From: Oscillospiraceae bacterium
GTDB lineage: Bacteria; Bacillota; Clostridia; Oscillospirales; Oscillospiraceae
Direction of reading: 5' to 3'
Length of the DNA stretch: 38,538 bases
Assembly: GCA_020025545.1 (NCBI GenBank)
Contig: JAHHRX010000019.1
Location: 1 to 38,538 of the forward strand
This document shows positions 16,293-23,856 of the stretch, one piece after another (the stretch's first letter is position 1; the number at the start of each line of letters is the position of its first letter). The position numbers and the translations under genes were made by a program. Under the pieces are notes generated by a model. It searched no databases and was not told where the DNA came from. It saw only the letters and a list, made by a program, of their open reading frames with translations.

Positions 16293-18602
16293 GGTTTTTT
16301 CCTCCTGAATTTGATTTTCATGGTGTTTATGATGGATCTTCTTATCCCGTTTGGAATCGAAGATATTCACAAGGTTCAGCCGCAGGGCGTTGGACACCAC
16401 GCAGAAGCTGGAAAGGCTCATGGCAGCGGCACCAAACATAGGGTTCATCTCCCAGCCATTCAGGAAAATGAAAGCACCGGCGGCAAGGGGAATGCCGATG
16501 GCATTGTAGAAAAATGCCCAGAACAGGTTTTCGTGAATATTTCGCAGGGTGCGGCGGCTGAGGCGGATGGCGGCGGGCACATCCAGCAGACGGCTCTTCA
16601 TCAGTACGATGTCTGCGGCATCCACAGCCACATCAGCACCGGCACCGATGGCAATGCCGATGTCGGCACGGGTCAGAGCGGGGGCATCGTTGATGCCGTC
16701 ACCCACCATGGCTACCTTCCCCTGAGACTGAAGGCGGCGGACAACGGCTTCCTTGCCGTCGGGGAGCACATCGGCGATGACCTCATCCACGCCGGCAAGC
16801 TTGCCGATGGCGCTGGCGGTGCGGGCATTGTCACCGGTAAGCATTACCACACGGATGCCCATGTTTTGCAGCTGGCGGATGGCCTCGGGACTGTCCTGCC
16901 GGATGATGTCTGCTACGGCGATGATGCCCAGCAGTTTTCCGTCATAGAGGAAAAGAAGCGGCGTTTTTCCGGCCTCGGCAAGGGACTGCGCTTCCCGGCG
17001 AATATGGTCGGAAAGGGTTACTTGAGATGCAATAAACTTGAGGCTGCCTCCCAGCAGCACCTTCCCGTCCAGCACGGCGGTAAGACCGTTGCCGGGGAGA
17101 ATCTTAAACTGCTGCGCATCGGGGGCTTCCACACCCAGCTGTCCGGCTTTGGCAACAATTGCCTTAGCCAGGGGGTGCTCACTCTTTTTCTCCAGCGCCA
17201 GGGCATAAACCAGAAGCGCCTGCTCCGTCACGCCCTCGGCGGGGAGCATATCGGTGACGGCGGGAGTGCCCTGGGTGATGGTGCCGGTCTTGTCGAGCAC
17301 CACCACATCCATTTTGCCCGCCTCTTCCAGAGAGACGGCGGTTTTGAAGAGAATGCCGTTTTTGGCACCCTTGCCGTTGCCTACCATAATGGCGACGGGG
17401 GTAGCAAGTCCCAGAGCACAGGGACAGCTGATGACCAGCACGGAAATGCCACGGGCAATGGCAAAGCCGAAGGAGTGGCCTGCCAGAAGCCAGCAGACGA
17501 TGGTCACCAAAGCGATACTGATAACGGCGGGGACGAACACGCCGGAAACCTTGTCTGCCACCTTGGCAATGGGGGCCTTGGTGGCGGCGGCATCGCTCAC
17601 CATCTGAATAATCTGGGAGAGGGTGGTGTCCTGCCCGACACGGGTGGCTTCACAGCGCAGAAATCCGGAGCGGTTCACGGTGGCGGCGGAAACGCCGTCT
17701 CCGGCGGCCTTATCCACGGGGATGCTTTCGCCGGTGAGAGCGCTTTCGTCAACAGCGGCTTCCCCTTCCAAAATCACACCGTCCACGGGAATATGCTCGC
17801 CGGGGCGGACGGTGAAAATATCGCCCTTATGCACCTGCTCAATGGGGACCTCTGTTTCCTTGCCGTTACGGATGACGGTGGCGGTTTTGGGAGCCAGCTT
17901 CATAAGGCTCCTGAGGGCGTCGGTGGTTTTTCCCTTGGAGCGGGCCTCCAGCATTTTGCCCACGGTAATGAGGGCGAGGATCATGGCGGCGGCTTCAAAA
18001 TAGAATTCATGGACCATGTGATGTGCTTCGGCCATCTGGCCCATGGCCTGATAGTGGCTCATGCGGAAGAGGGCGGCGGTGCTGTAAAGGAATGCGGCAG
18101 AGGAGCCCATTGCCACCAGCGTATCCATATTGGGTGCTTTGTGGAGGACGCCTTTCAAGCCGCTGATGAAGAATTTCTGGTTGACGATCATCACGGCGGC
18201 GGACAGCAGCAGCTGGATCAGACCCAATGCCACCGGATTTTCCTCGATGACCCCGGGCATGGGCAGCCCCCACATATGTCCCATGGAGAAATACATCAGC
18301 ACGATCAAAAAGCCCAGAGAGGCAAACAGCCGTTTCCGAAGCACCGGGGTATCCCGGTCCTTGAGGGCATCCTCGGGATTGGGAGCGGAGGATGCGGCGG
18401 AAGCGGATTTTTCGGCGGCCCCGTATCCGGCATTTTCTACGGCGGCGATGATCTCTTCGGGAGAGGCACTTCCCTCAACGCCCATGGAGTTGGTCAGCAG
18501 GCTCACGGAGCAGCTTTCCACCCCCGGAAGGGACGATACCGCCTTTTCCACACGGGCAGAGCAGGCAGCGCAGCTCATGCCGGTAATATCGTATTGCTTC
18601 AT
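16080..18602 (-). CDS. copA: Cu(I)-exporting P1B-type ATPase with a fused C-terminal CopZ-like domain
   Basis: 840 residues counted from the ATG at 18602; a GTG one codon upstream is an alternative start. N-terminal heavy-metal domain with C11-A-A-C14, phosphatase motif TGES (290-293), metal-binding CPC in helix 6 (393-395), phosphorylation site DKTGT (437-441), SEHPLA and GDGIND. These define a Cu(I)/Ag(I) exporter. Unusually, after the last membrane helix a His-rich linker (KIHHKHH) leads to a second heavy-metal domain, residues 771-840 with a CPHC site, which looks like a CopZ chaperone joined in frame. The fused domain also has its own start site (see the nested entry). It follows csoR by 8 nt and is regulated with it. 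Confidence 0.95.
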   Translation of the reverse strand: MKQYDITGMSCAACSARVEKAVSSLPGVESCSVSLLTNSMGVEGSASPEEIIAAVENAGYGAAEKSASAASSAPNPEDALKDRDTPVLRKRLFASLGFLIVLMYFSMGHMWGLPMPGVIEENPVALGLIQLLLSAAVMIVNQKFFISGLKGVLHKAPNMDTLVAMGSSAAFLYSTAALFRMSHYQAMGQMAEAHHMVHEFYFEAAAMILALITVGKMLEARSKGKTTDALRSLMKLAPKTATVIRNGKETEVPIEQVHKGDIFTVRPGEHIPVDGVILEGEAAVDESALTGESIPVDKAAGDGVSAATVNRSGFLRCEATRVGQDTTLSQIIQMVSDAAATKAPIAKVADKVSGVFVPAVISIALVTIVCWLLAGHSFGFAIARGISVLVISCPCALGLATPVAIMVGNGKGAKNGILFKTAVSLEEAGKMDVVVLDKTGTITQGTPAVTDMLPAEGVTEQALLVYALALEKKSEHPLAKAIVAKAGQLGVEAPDAQQFKILPGNGLTAVLDGKVLLGGSLKFIASQVTLSDHIRREAQSLAEAGKTPLLFLYDGKLLGIIAVADIIRQDSPEAIRQLQNMGIRVVMLTGDNARTASAIGKLAGVDEVIADVLPDGKEAVVRRLQSQGKVAMVGDGINDAPALTRADIGIAIGAGADVAVDAADIVLMKSRLLDVPAAIRLSRRTLRNIHENLFWAFFYNAIGIPLAAGAFIFLNGWEMNPMFGAAAMSLSSFCVVSNALRLNLVNIFDSKRDKKIHHKHHENQIQEEKTMKKTMHIEGMMCPHCEGRVKNALEGLENVASAEVSHKDGTAVVTLTAEVSSEVLTKAVTDQGYTVTSVEG

Positions 18603-18610
18603 CACTTCAC

Positions 18611-18904
18611 CTACTTCATAAGTTTATAGAGCGTACCCATCAGATCGTCAATCACTTCGTCGTTTCCCTTACGGATATCCTCTGCGACACAGCCACGGAT
18701 GTGGCTGTTCAGTAATTCACGGTTAAATGCGTTGATAGCAGCGGCGGCAGCGGCGCTCTGCATCAGAATATCGGTACAATAGGCGTCGTTTTCAATCATG
18801 CCCCGGATGCCCCGGATCTGTCCCTCCAGCCGGGACAGGCGATTCGTAAGTTTTTTCTTCTGTTCGTCATCTCTGACGGTCTTTTTCTGACAGCAGCAAC
18901 CCAT
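18611..18904 (-). CDS. csoR: CsoR-type copper-sensing repressor
   Basis: 97 residues, four-helix fold. The Cu(I) ligand set C43, H68, C72 keeps the CsoR spacing of 25 and 4 residues. RLEGQIRGIRGMI is the family's first-helix signature. The N-terminus adds CCC at positions 3-5, seen in some clostridial members. CsoR sits on DNA without copper and releases it when Cu(I) binds, turning on copA. An AAGGAGA site precedes the ATG. First gene of the csoR-copA operon and probably autoregulated through the palindrome just upstream. Confidence 0.93.
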   Translation of the reverse strand: MGCCCQKKTVRDDEQKKKLTNRLSRLEGQIRGIRGMIENDAYCTDILMQSAAAAAAINAFNRELLNSHIRGCVAEDIRKGNDEVIDDLMGTLYKLMK

Positions 18905-18918
18905 AGATTCATCTCCTT

Positions 18919-18935
18919 ATACCCCCTAGGGGTAT
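18919..18935. promoter_or_regulatory. CsoR-type operator
   Basis: TACCCC-CTA-GGGGTA dyad matches the GC-tract pseudo-palindrome bound by CsoR family repressors. It lies just downstream of the -10 box, over the expected transcription start, so binding would block initiation. Confidence 0.8.
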
Positions 18936-18939
18936 TTTT

Positions 18940-18967
18940 ATTATACCAAATTTTTCTGCCCTGTCAA
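18940..18967 (-). promoter_or_regulatory. Promoter of the csoR-copA operon
   Basis: Minus strand TTGACA (18962-18967), 16-nt spacer, TATAAT (18940-18945): both hexamers match the consensus exactly. Confidence 0.85.
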
Positions 18968-18998
18968 TGACTCCTGCAATGCATTTTTCCCCAAAGAA

Positions 18999-19043
18999 CA
19001 AAAAATATCCGGCACCGCCTCCGAAAATGGGAGGGGTGCCGGA
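18999..19043 (-). terminator. Terminator of the LTA-synthase-like gene
   Basis: GC-rich stem (19008-19022 with 19029-19043, one bulged base) followed on the minus strand by a T-run (18999-19005 region), just after the stop at 19049. Confidence 0.75.
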
Positions 19044-19048
19044 AAAAT

Positions 19049-20905
19049 TCAGGGTTTTTGGGGCTTCCGCAGGATTTGTGAGTTGAAAAGGGGACTGCCT
19101 TTTTCCAGTTCCTGATTCACATATTCCACGCCCAGCTCCTCGAACAGGGTCTTGTCGCCGGAGAAAAGATCCGTGCCGATGCCCAGCCGGCTACCGTCGT
19201 ACTGAACACCCAGACTGGAGAGAATGGTGGGGAACATGTCGAAGTTTGCCCAGACACGGTTAAAAAGAATGTCCTTGTCCCGGGTGGCTACGCTGGGGTC
19301 GGGATTCAGAATCACATTGTACTGGGAACGCTGGAAGCTGTCATCAAAATTGTAGAATTTGAAGAAATTGCTTTCCATGCTCAGATGGTCGCCGATGATA
19401 ATGACGGTGGTGTTTTCATAGAAGGGCTGCTCCTGGATCCAGCGGACGAACTTATAGACTTCCTGAGAGCTGTAAGACACCACATTGGCATACTGATTTT
19501 CATGGGGCGTAGACGCCAGAGGGCTGAGATAGCCGTCGGGCCGGTGGGTGTCGGCGGTTTCCATGGTAAAATTGAAGGGCTTGCCGGTTTGGCTCAGGCG
19601 GGTGATCTCGTCCTTTGCAAATTCGAAAAGTTTGTCGTCCTCAAAGCCCCACCACACCAGATAGTTGGGAGGAATGAGACCGTTTTTCTTGGCGTACTTG
19701 TAGTCCATGATTTTGAAGTCGCCGTGGGTCTGGTAAAAATAGGTAAGGCCGCCGAAGTCGGCATCGGCGCCGAACATGAGGGTTTGCTCATAGCCCTGTT
19801 CTGCCAGAATATCACCCAGAGCATAAGCGCCGGGGAGGAAATTGCCGGGGGTGCCGTAGTCGTTGGGGTTGTTGGGAGCTTTCATGGGCAGTCCTGTGGA
19901 CATATTTACCATGGACGCCACAGACCAGGTGGTGCCGATGGCAGGGGTGGGGCCGCCGAACTGGTGATCCAGATGGGAGAAGCTGTATCCCTCCCGGGCA
20001 AGCTGGGTCAGCTCCGGAATCATGTCCACATGCATAAAGCCGCCCAGTTCCTTGGACATATAGCTGTTTTCTACGGATTCCAGATAGATGTGGATCAGAT
20101 TCCGCTTTTTCTCCGGGAAACGGAGATTTGCATCGTGAGGATCCACAAAATGGGAGTCGATAATATCGGAGGTGTTCAAATAGGAGCCGATAATTGCCGG
20201 CACATGGAACCGATCCATTGCGTAAATGAGTCCGCCGACCAGCAGGACGGAGGCGGCGCAGATGCTGACGATCCGATGGATGAAGTCGTTGAATACGGTG
20301 GTTTCCTTGGCCTTGAAGTGCACAACAAGACGGAAATCTGAAAAAACAAAGAGGCCGAAGACGGTGGTCAGCAGGGTGGACAGAAACACCGGACCTTCAA
20401 AGGCATTGATGATATCCGCTGCGGGGGTACCTGCGGCCGGTGAGAACATCAGAAAAAGCAGCTGATCGGCAGACAGATTGCCGAACTCAGCGATTGCCCA
20501 CTGGGTCAGAAAGATGATCAGGCAGCCCAGCATAAAGAGCACGACAGCGGTAACCTTGAGAGAGGTCTTTTTCCGCTCCTTTTCGGGCTTTTCTGCCAGG
20601 AAAGCCATCTTTTTAACAATGAGGGCTTTGACACCCAGCACCGACAGACCCACCGCTGTGCCAACGCCGATAAACAGGGCGGCGCCTATGACACCATACT
20701 GCCGGGCAAGCAGAAAGCGGGGAAAGCCGAAAATATATTTCATCACTGCAATCGAAAAAACAGTGACCAGCAGAGCATTTTTGAGCCCCATCCGCCAGCG
20801 GGACGATTTGCTGACAGGAAACAGCCGAATTTCGGCAAGGGTGAGCGCAAAAGACAGGAAAATGCCAAGTAAGATAAACATAGAATTCTGGGTCCTTTCA
20901 TTCAT
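19049..20905 (-). CDS. Membrane phosphoglycerol transferase / lipoteichoic acid synthase-like protein
   Basis: 618 residues: about five or six hydrophobic segments in the first 235 residues, then an extracellular alkaline-phosphatase-fold domain. Metal and active-site elements are E276 in IYLESVEN, the threonine region PAIGTTWS (T325/T326), FGADADFGG, TADTHRPDG and IIIGDHLS. Enzymes of this LTA synthase/MdoB group move glycerol phosphate from phosphatidylglycerol to a lipid or glycan outside the cell. Whether it polymerises teichoic acid or decorates another glycan is not clear. The ATG at 20905 is used; an ATG at 20881 (residue 9) has an AAAGGA site upstream and is a serious alternative. Transcribed alone. 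Confidence 0.82.
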   Translation of the reverse strand: MNERTQNSMFILLGIFLSFALTLAEIRLFPVSKSSRWRMGLKNALLVTVFSIAVMKYIFGFPRFLLARQYGVIGAALFIGVGTAVGLSVLGVKALIVKKMAFLAEKPEKERKKTSLKVTAVVLFMLGCLIIFLTQWAIAEFGNLSADQLLFLMFSPAAGTPAADIINAFEGPVFLSTLLTTVFGLFVFSDFRLVVHFKAKETTVFNDFIHRIVSICAASVLLVGGLIYAMDRFHVPAIIGSYLNTSDIIDSHFVDPHDANLRFPEKKRNLIHIYLESVENSYMSKELGGFMHVDMIPELTQLAREGYSFSHLDHQFGGPTPAIGTTWSVASMVNMSTGLPMKAPNNPNDYGTPGNFLPGAYALGDILAEQGYEQTLMFGADADFGGLTYFYQTHGDFKIMDYKYAKKNGLIPPNYLVWWGFEDDKLFEFAKDEITRLSQTGKPFNFTMETADTHRPDGYLSPLASTPHENQYANVVSYSSQEVYKFVRWIQEQPFYENTTVIIIGDHLSMESNFFKFYNFDDSFQRSQYNVILNPDPSVATRDKDILFNRVWANFDMFPTILSSLGVQYDGSRLGIGTDLFSGDKTLFEELGVEYVNQELEKGSPLFNSQILRKPQKP

Positions 20906-20995
20906 AATGCCTGCGCAGGGGAAAGGCCGAGAGACGGCGGCTCTGCGAATGTTGGCCCTATTCTACCACACTTGCTGCCGTTTTACTATGTTTTT

Positions 20996-21030
20996 GTAAA
21001 AAATAAAACCGGGTCTCACAGGAGACCCGG
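20996..21030 (-). terminator. Terminator after thiT
   Basis: 9-bp perfect stem CCGGGTCTC/GAGACCCGG (21009-21017 with 21022-21030), 4-nt loop, followed on the minus strand by a T-rich run. Confidence 0.85.
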
Positions 21031-21045
21031 CTAGAAACGGGAAAA

Positions 21046-21699
21046 TCAATTGACCTTGACGACAATCTTGGGAACCTTTGCCAGCAGGAAGGCTACAATG
21101 GCAGTAATGATAATTTCCGGAATCATATAGAAACCGTTGTAAATCAGACTGTACACAGCACCGAGGGCATTGGGGCTCAGGTTTGCCACCAGAGAAGCGC
21201 CCCATGCGGGGAAACCATCCTGTGTGAAGAACCACTCAGCGTAGCCGGAGAACAGAATGTAACCGGAGCAAAAATGTGCCAGATAACGAAGCCCCAGAGC
21301 TACCAGAGAGCCGCACATCAGAGAGATGCCGGGGTTCTGAATTTTGTTGCGGAAAATGCCGCCGAGGCCCAGAACGGTAAAGGCAACCAGATAGTCCAGC
21401 AGGCACATAAGCAGAGCATTGACGAGCATCACACCGTCACCAAAGTAGCCGGGCTGGAAGGCAGCTATGACGGTATGTGCGCCCAGAGCCATTTCAATGA
21501 AGGCGTAGGCAACACCGCACAGCAGACCCCACTTTACACCGTGGCGGTAAGAAATCAGCACGATGGGGAGCATGCTCACCAGAGTAATCTGACCGCCGAA
21601 GGGCAGTTCGGGGATGAAAGATTTGGATACGAGCTCCAGCACAATGGCAACGGCTATCAGCATGGCGCTCTCTGTCAGTTTTTTAGTTTTCGAGGACAT
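21046..21699 (-). CDS. thiT: Thiamin-specific ECF transporter S component
   Basis: 217 residues with about six membrane helices. ThiT traits: GGQITLVSMLP and SYRHGVKWG after the first helices, LLDYLVAF, RYLAHFCSGYI, EWFF and SLIYNGFYMIPEII; these carry the aromatic, histidine, glutamate and asparagine positions that line the thiamin pocket in this family. It binds thiamin with high affinity and docks to the shared EcfAA'T module, which is not encoded in this window. Control by a TPP riboswitch with a terminator directly upstream confirms the substrate. A CAGGAGG site precedes the ATG. Confidence 0.93.
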   Translation of the reverse strand: MSSKTKKLTESAMLIAVAIVLELVSKSFIPELPFGGQITLVSMLPIVLISYRHGVKWGLLCGVAYAFIEMALGAHTVIAAFQPGYFGDGVMLVNALLMCLLDYLVAFTVLGLGGIFRNKIQNPGISLMCGSLVALGLRYLAHFCSGYILFSGYAEWFFTQDGFPAWGASLVANLSPNALGAVYSLIYNGFYMIPEIIITAIVAFLLAKVPKIVVKVN

Positions 21700-21712
21700 A
21701 GGAAACCTCCTG

Positions 21713-21757
21713 AAAAAAAGTATCGCATTGCAAACCCGTCAAGGTGCAATGCGATAC
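21713..21757 (-). terminator. Riboswitch expression platform: intrinsic terminator in the thiT leader
   Basis: 13-bp perfect stem (21720-21732 with 21745-21757) followed on the minus strand by seven T (21713-21719). It lies between the TPP aptamer and the thiT start, so bound TPP should favour this terminator and stop thiT transcription. Confidence 0.85.
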
Positions 21758-21776
21758 GAAGTACTTCATATGTGCA

Positions 21777-21866
21777 TCTTTCCCTCCGACGGTATTAACC
21801 GTATCAGGTTCACGGGTCAAGGCACCAAGCCTACTCTCAGCCGACTGCTGTCGGCCCCCCGAAGAC
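21777..21866 (-). ncRNA. TPP riboswitch (THI element)
   Basis: Read on the minus strand: a CCGAC/GTCGG hairpin is followed by the invariant CTGAGA, then ACCTGAT and TTAATACC, the two conserved TPP-aptamer boxes, and short TCTT/AAGA closing arms. Order and spacing match the thiamin pyrophosphate aptamer. It controls thiT through the terminator downstream. Confidence 0.95.
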
Positions 21867-21913
21867 GAAATTGTTATGCGACCATGGATATTATATCGAA
21901 AAAAGTCAAAAAG

Positions 21914-22255
21914 TCAAGCCATTTTGGGATTCAGCGTTTCGCCGCCCAGAATGTGGAAATGCAGGTGGGGGACGGTCTGCCCGGCATCGGCACCGCAGTT
22001 GCTTACCACCCGGTAGCCGCCTGTCAGATTTTCAGCGGCGGCGATGGCGGGGATCACCTCAAAAATGTGGGCAACCACAGCACTGTTTTCGGCGGTGATG
22101 CCGTCTACAGAGGGAATGTGGTTTTTCGGAATCACCAGAATATGGGTGGGTGCCTGCGGCGCAATGTCCCGGAAGGCGTAAACCAGTTCATCCTCATATA
22201 CCTTTGCGGAGGGGATTTCCCCGGCGCAGATTTTACAGAAAAGACAATCAGACAT
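21914..22255 (-). CDS. HIT-family nucleotide-binding protein, HinT-like
   Basis: 113 residues. Histidine triad HLHFH at 97-101, zinc site C4 and C7 near the start with H46, and the HILVIPKNH segment are those of HinT-like purine nucleoside phosphoramidases, which hydrolyse AMP-lysine or AMP-amine type substrates. It lies 18 nt downstream of the COG2426 gene and is probably co-transcribed with it. There is no clear terminator between its stop and the TPP riboswitch, so some read-through into the thiT leader is possible. Confidence 0.92.
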   Translation of the reverse strand: MSDCLFCKICAGEIPSAKVYEDELVYAFRDIAPQAPTHILVIPKNHIPSVDGITAENSAVVAHIFEVIPAIAAAENLTGGYRVVSNCGADAGQTVPHLHFHILGGETLNPKMA

Positions 22256-22273
22256 ATCCGTTACCTCCTGCGG

Positions 22274-22747
22274 TTATAATCCGAAGATATGAAGTACGCC
22301 GGTGCTGGCAAGTCCCATAATGAAACCTGCCAAAACAACTCCCAGCGAAACAGAAATAGCAGTTGTCTTGATGCCCATATCCAGAAAGCTTGCGGCCAGT
22401 GTTCCCATCCATGCTCCGGTGCCGGGAATGGGAATGCCCACAAACAACAAAAGCGCAACGGCAAGTCCGTTCCGTCCGGCCTTCTGGGTCAGCTTTTGAC
22501 CTGCTTTTTCACCTTTTTTCAGAATCTTCTGAAAGGTGGGGCCAATGTACTTTTTATCTGCGCCCCAGACCAAGCATTTCCGGGCAAAGAAATAAATGAC
22601 GGGAACGGGCAGCATATTTCCCAGAACGCAGATGGCGAGGGAAGAAAAATAATCGAGGCCCATACTTACAGCAATAGGAATGGCGCCCCGAAGCTCTAGA
22701 ATTGGTACCATGGAAACAAAGAAAACCAGCAGATATTTTTGAAACAT
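22274..22747 (-). CDS. COG2426 small membrane protein (Sm_multidrug_ex family)
   Basis: 157 residues with about four hydrophobic segments. ELRGAIPIAVSMGL near the N-terminus and FVGIPIPGTGAWMGTLAA in the second half are family signatures. The two glycine/proline-rich loops suggest re-entrant hairpins. The family was named for a putative drug-export role that has little support; function is open. It is the first gene of a two-gene unit with the HIT protein, from a promoter at 22776-22804. Confidence 0.8.
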   Translation of the reverse strand: MFQKYLLVFFVSMVPILELRGAIPIAVSMGLDYFSSLAICVLGNMLPVPVIYFFARKCLVWGADKKYIGPTFQKILKKGEKAGQKLTQKAGRNGLAVALLLFVGIPIPGTGAWMGTLAASFLDMGIKTTAISVSLGVVLAGFIMGLASTGVLHIFGL

Positions 22748-22775
22748 ATCATCACCTGTAAGTCAAATTTTACCT

Positions 22776-22804
22776 ATTATAACATAAATCGATGGGCATG
22801 GCAA
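22776..22804 (-). promoter_or_regulatory. Promoter of the COG2426-HIT unit
   Basis: Minus strand TTGCCA (22799-22804), 17-nt spacer, TATAAT (22776-22781), 28 nt upstream of the start codon. Confidence 0.7.
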
Positions 22805-22863
22805 CATAAAAAGGTGTAAAAGTTATTAAACTATGTTAAACTTTCTGCCCCTGCATGGTTTTC

Positions 22864-22881
22864 CGACAGCGAATGCTGTCG
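22864..22881. other. Stem-loop in the leader region of the ParB/Noc-like gene
   Basis: 7-bp perfect stem CGACAGC/GCTGTCG with a GAAT loop, about 90 nt before the start codon. No T-run follows, so it is not a terminator. The 225-nt gap between the divergent genes otherwise holds the minus-strand promoter; I see no parS-like or Noc-binding palindrome in it. Confidence 0.4.
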
Positions 22882-22972
22882 CACTTTTCCAAACAAGCGG
22901 GGCACCTTTTCGTGGGCTTTCCCATTTCCCACCCTGTAAAATGAAGCCAGCGACAAGAAGGAGGCAGGCGTT

Positions 22973-23755
22973 ATGCAATGTCAGAAATTACGCACATATA
23001 TGGAGACCGGGCGGGTGGTATTTCTTCCCGCAAGAGCCATCAAGCCCAACCCCTCCCAGCCCCGAAAGACATTTCGGGAGGAGGATCTGGTAGAATTGGC
23101 GGATTCCATTCGGCTTCACGGAATCCTGCAGCCCCTGTCTGTCCGCCGATCGGGGACGGGCTATGAGCTGATTGCCGGAGAGCGGCGGCTCCGGGCGGCG
23201 CAGCTGGCAGAGCTTACCGAGATCCCCTGCATCGTAATGAATATGGATGACAGGGAATCGTCCATGGCTGCCATGCTGGAAAATTTGCAGCGGCAGGATC
23301 TGAGCTTTCTGGAAGAGGCGGCAGGCATCGCAAAGCTCATGGAGCAGTGGTCTATGAGTCAGGAGCAGGCGGCAAGGCTGCTTGGAAAAAGCCAGAGCGC
23401 CATTGCCAACAAGCTGCGGATTCTGCGCCATTCCCCGGCAGTGCTGGCGGCCATCGAAAAAAGCGAACTTACGGAGCGGCACGCCCGGGCACTGCTGAAG
23501 CTCCCGACAGATGCGGAGAAGCTTTCCGCCATTGCCGTGATTTCCCGGCTGGGAATGAGCGTGGCAAGAGCAGAAAAGTACATCGAAAACCTACTGACCG
23601 GGGAAAATAAGAAGAATCGGCGGGTAAATATGGGGGCATTTCTCAACAGCCTCAGCCAGTCTCTCCAGCGGATTCAGCTTTCCGGCATTCCGGCGGTGTC
23701 TGAGCGCCGGGACACGGAAAACGAGATCGTGGTGACCATTACCATCCCCAAATAA
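22973..23755 (+). CDS. ParB/Noc-family DNA-binding CTPase
   Basis: 260 residues. N-terminal CTP-binding domain with IKPNPSQPRKTF (23-34), LADSIRLHGILQPLSV and the ELIAGERRLRAA box (65-76); ENLQRQDLSFLEEA (103-116) leads into the helix-turn-helix (about 128-150); the C-terminal ~50 residues are the dimerisation part. ParB clamps spread from parS for chromosome segregation; Noc paralogs bind other sites to keep the division machinery off the nucleoid. No ParA is adjacent and the gene stands alone, which favours a Noc-like paralog; this is inferred. Strong AAGGAGG 8 nt before the ATG. Confidence 0.85.
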   Translation: MQCQKLRTYMETGRVVFLPARAIKPNPSQPRKTFREEDLVELADSIRLHGILQPLSVRRSGTGYELIAGERRLRAAQLAELTEIPCIVMNMDDRESSMAAMLENLQRQDLSFLEEAAGIAKLMEQWSMSQEQAARLLGKSQSAIANKLRILRHSPAVLAAIEKSELTERHARALLKLPTDAEKLSAIAVISRLGMSVARAEKYIENLLTGENKKNRRVNMGAFLNSLSQSLQRIQLSGIPAVSERRDTENEIVVTITIPK

Positions 23756-23817
23756 TCGGATGGACAGGCAGAGGCTGGACGGAATTACTATGGGGGAGGC
23801 GTACAGCGCCATAGATT

Positions 23818-23855
23818 CCGGGTGTGCTGCATTGACAGCGCACCCGGAGTTTTTT
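23818..23855 (+). terminator. Terminator after the ParB/Noc-like gene
   Basis: 11-bp stem with one G-U pair (23818-23828 with 23837-23847), followed by six T. It separates the gene from the convergent permease. Confidence 0.8.
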
Positions 23856-23856
23856 G

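Noticed and set aside
16185..18629. An 814-codon open frame antisense to copA
   Set aside because: It is a mirror of the GC-rich, biased copA coding strand; the product is a low-complexity Gly/His-rich string with no domain, and copA itself is certain.
22833..23093. An 86-codon frame overlapping the start of the ParB/Noc-like gene
   Set aside because: It overlaps the strong start of the ParB gene in another frame and has no good ribosome binding site.
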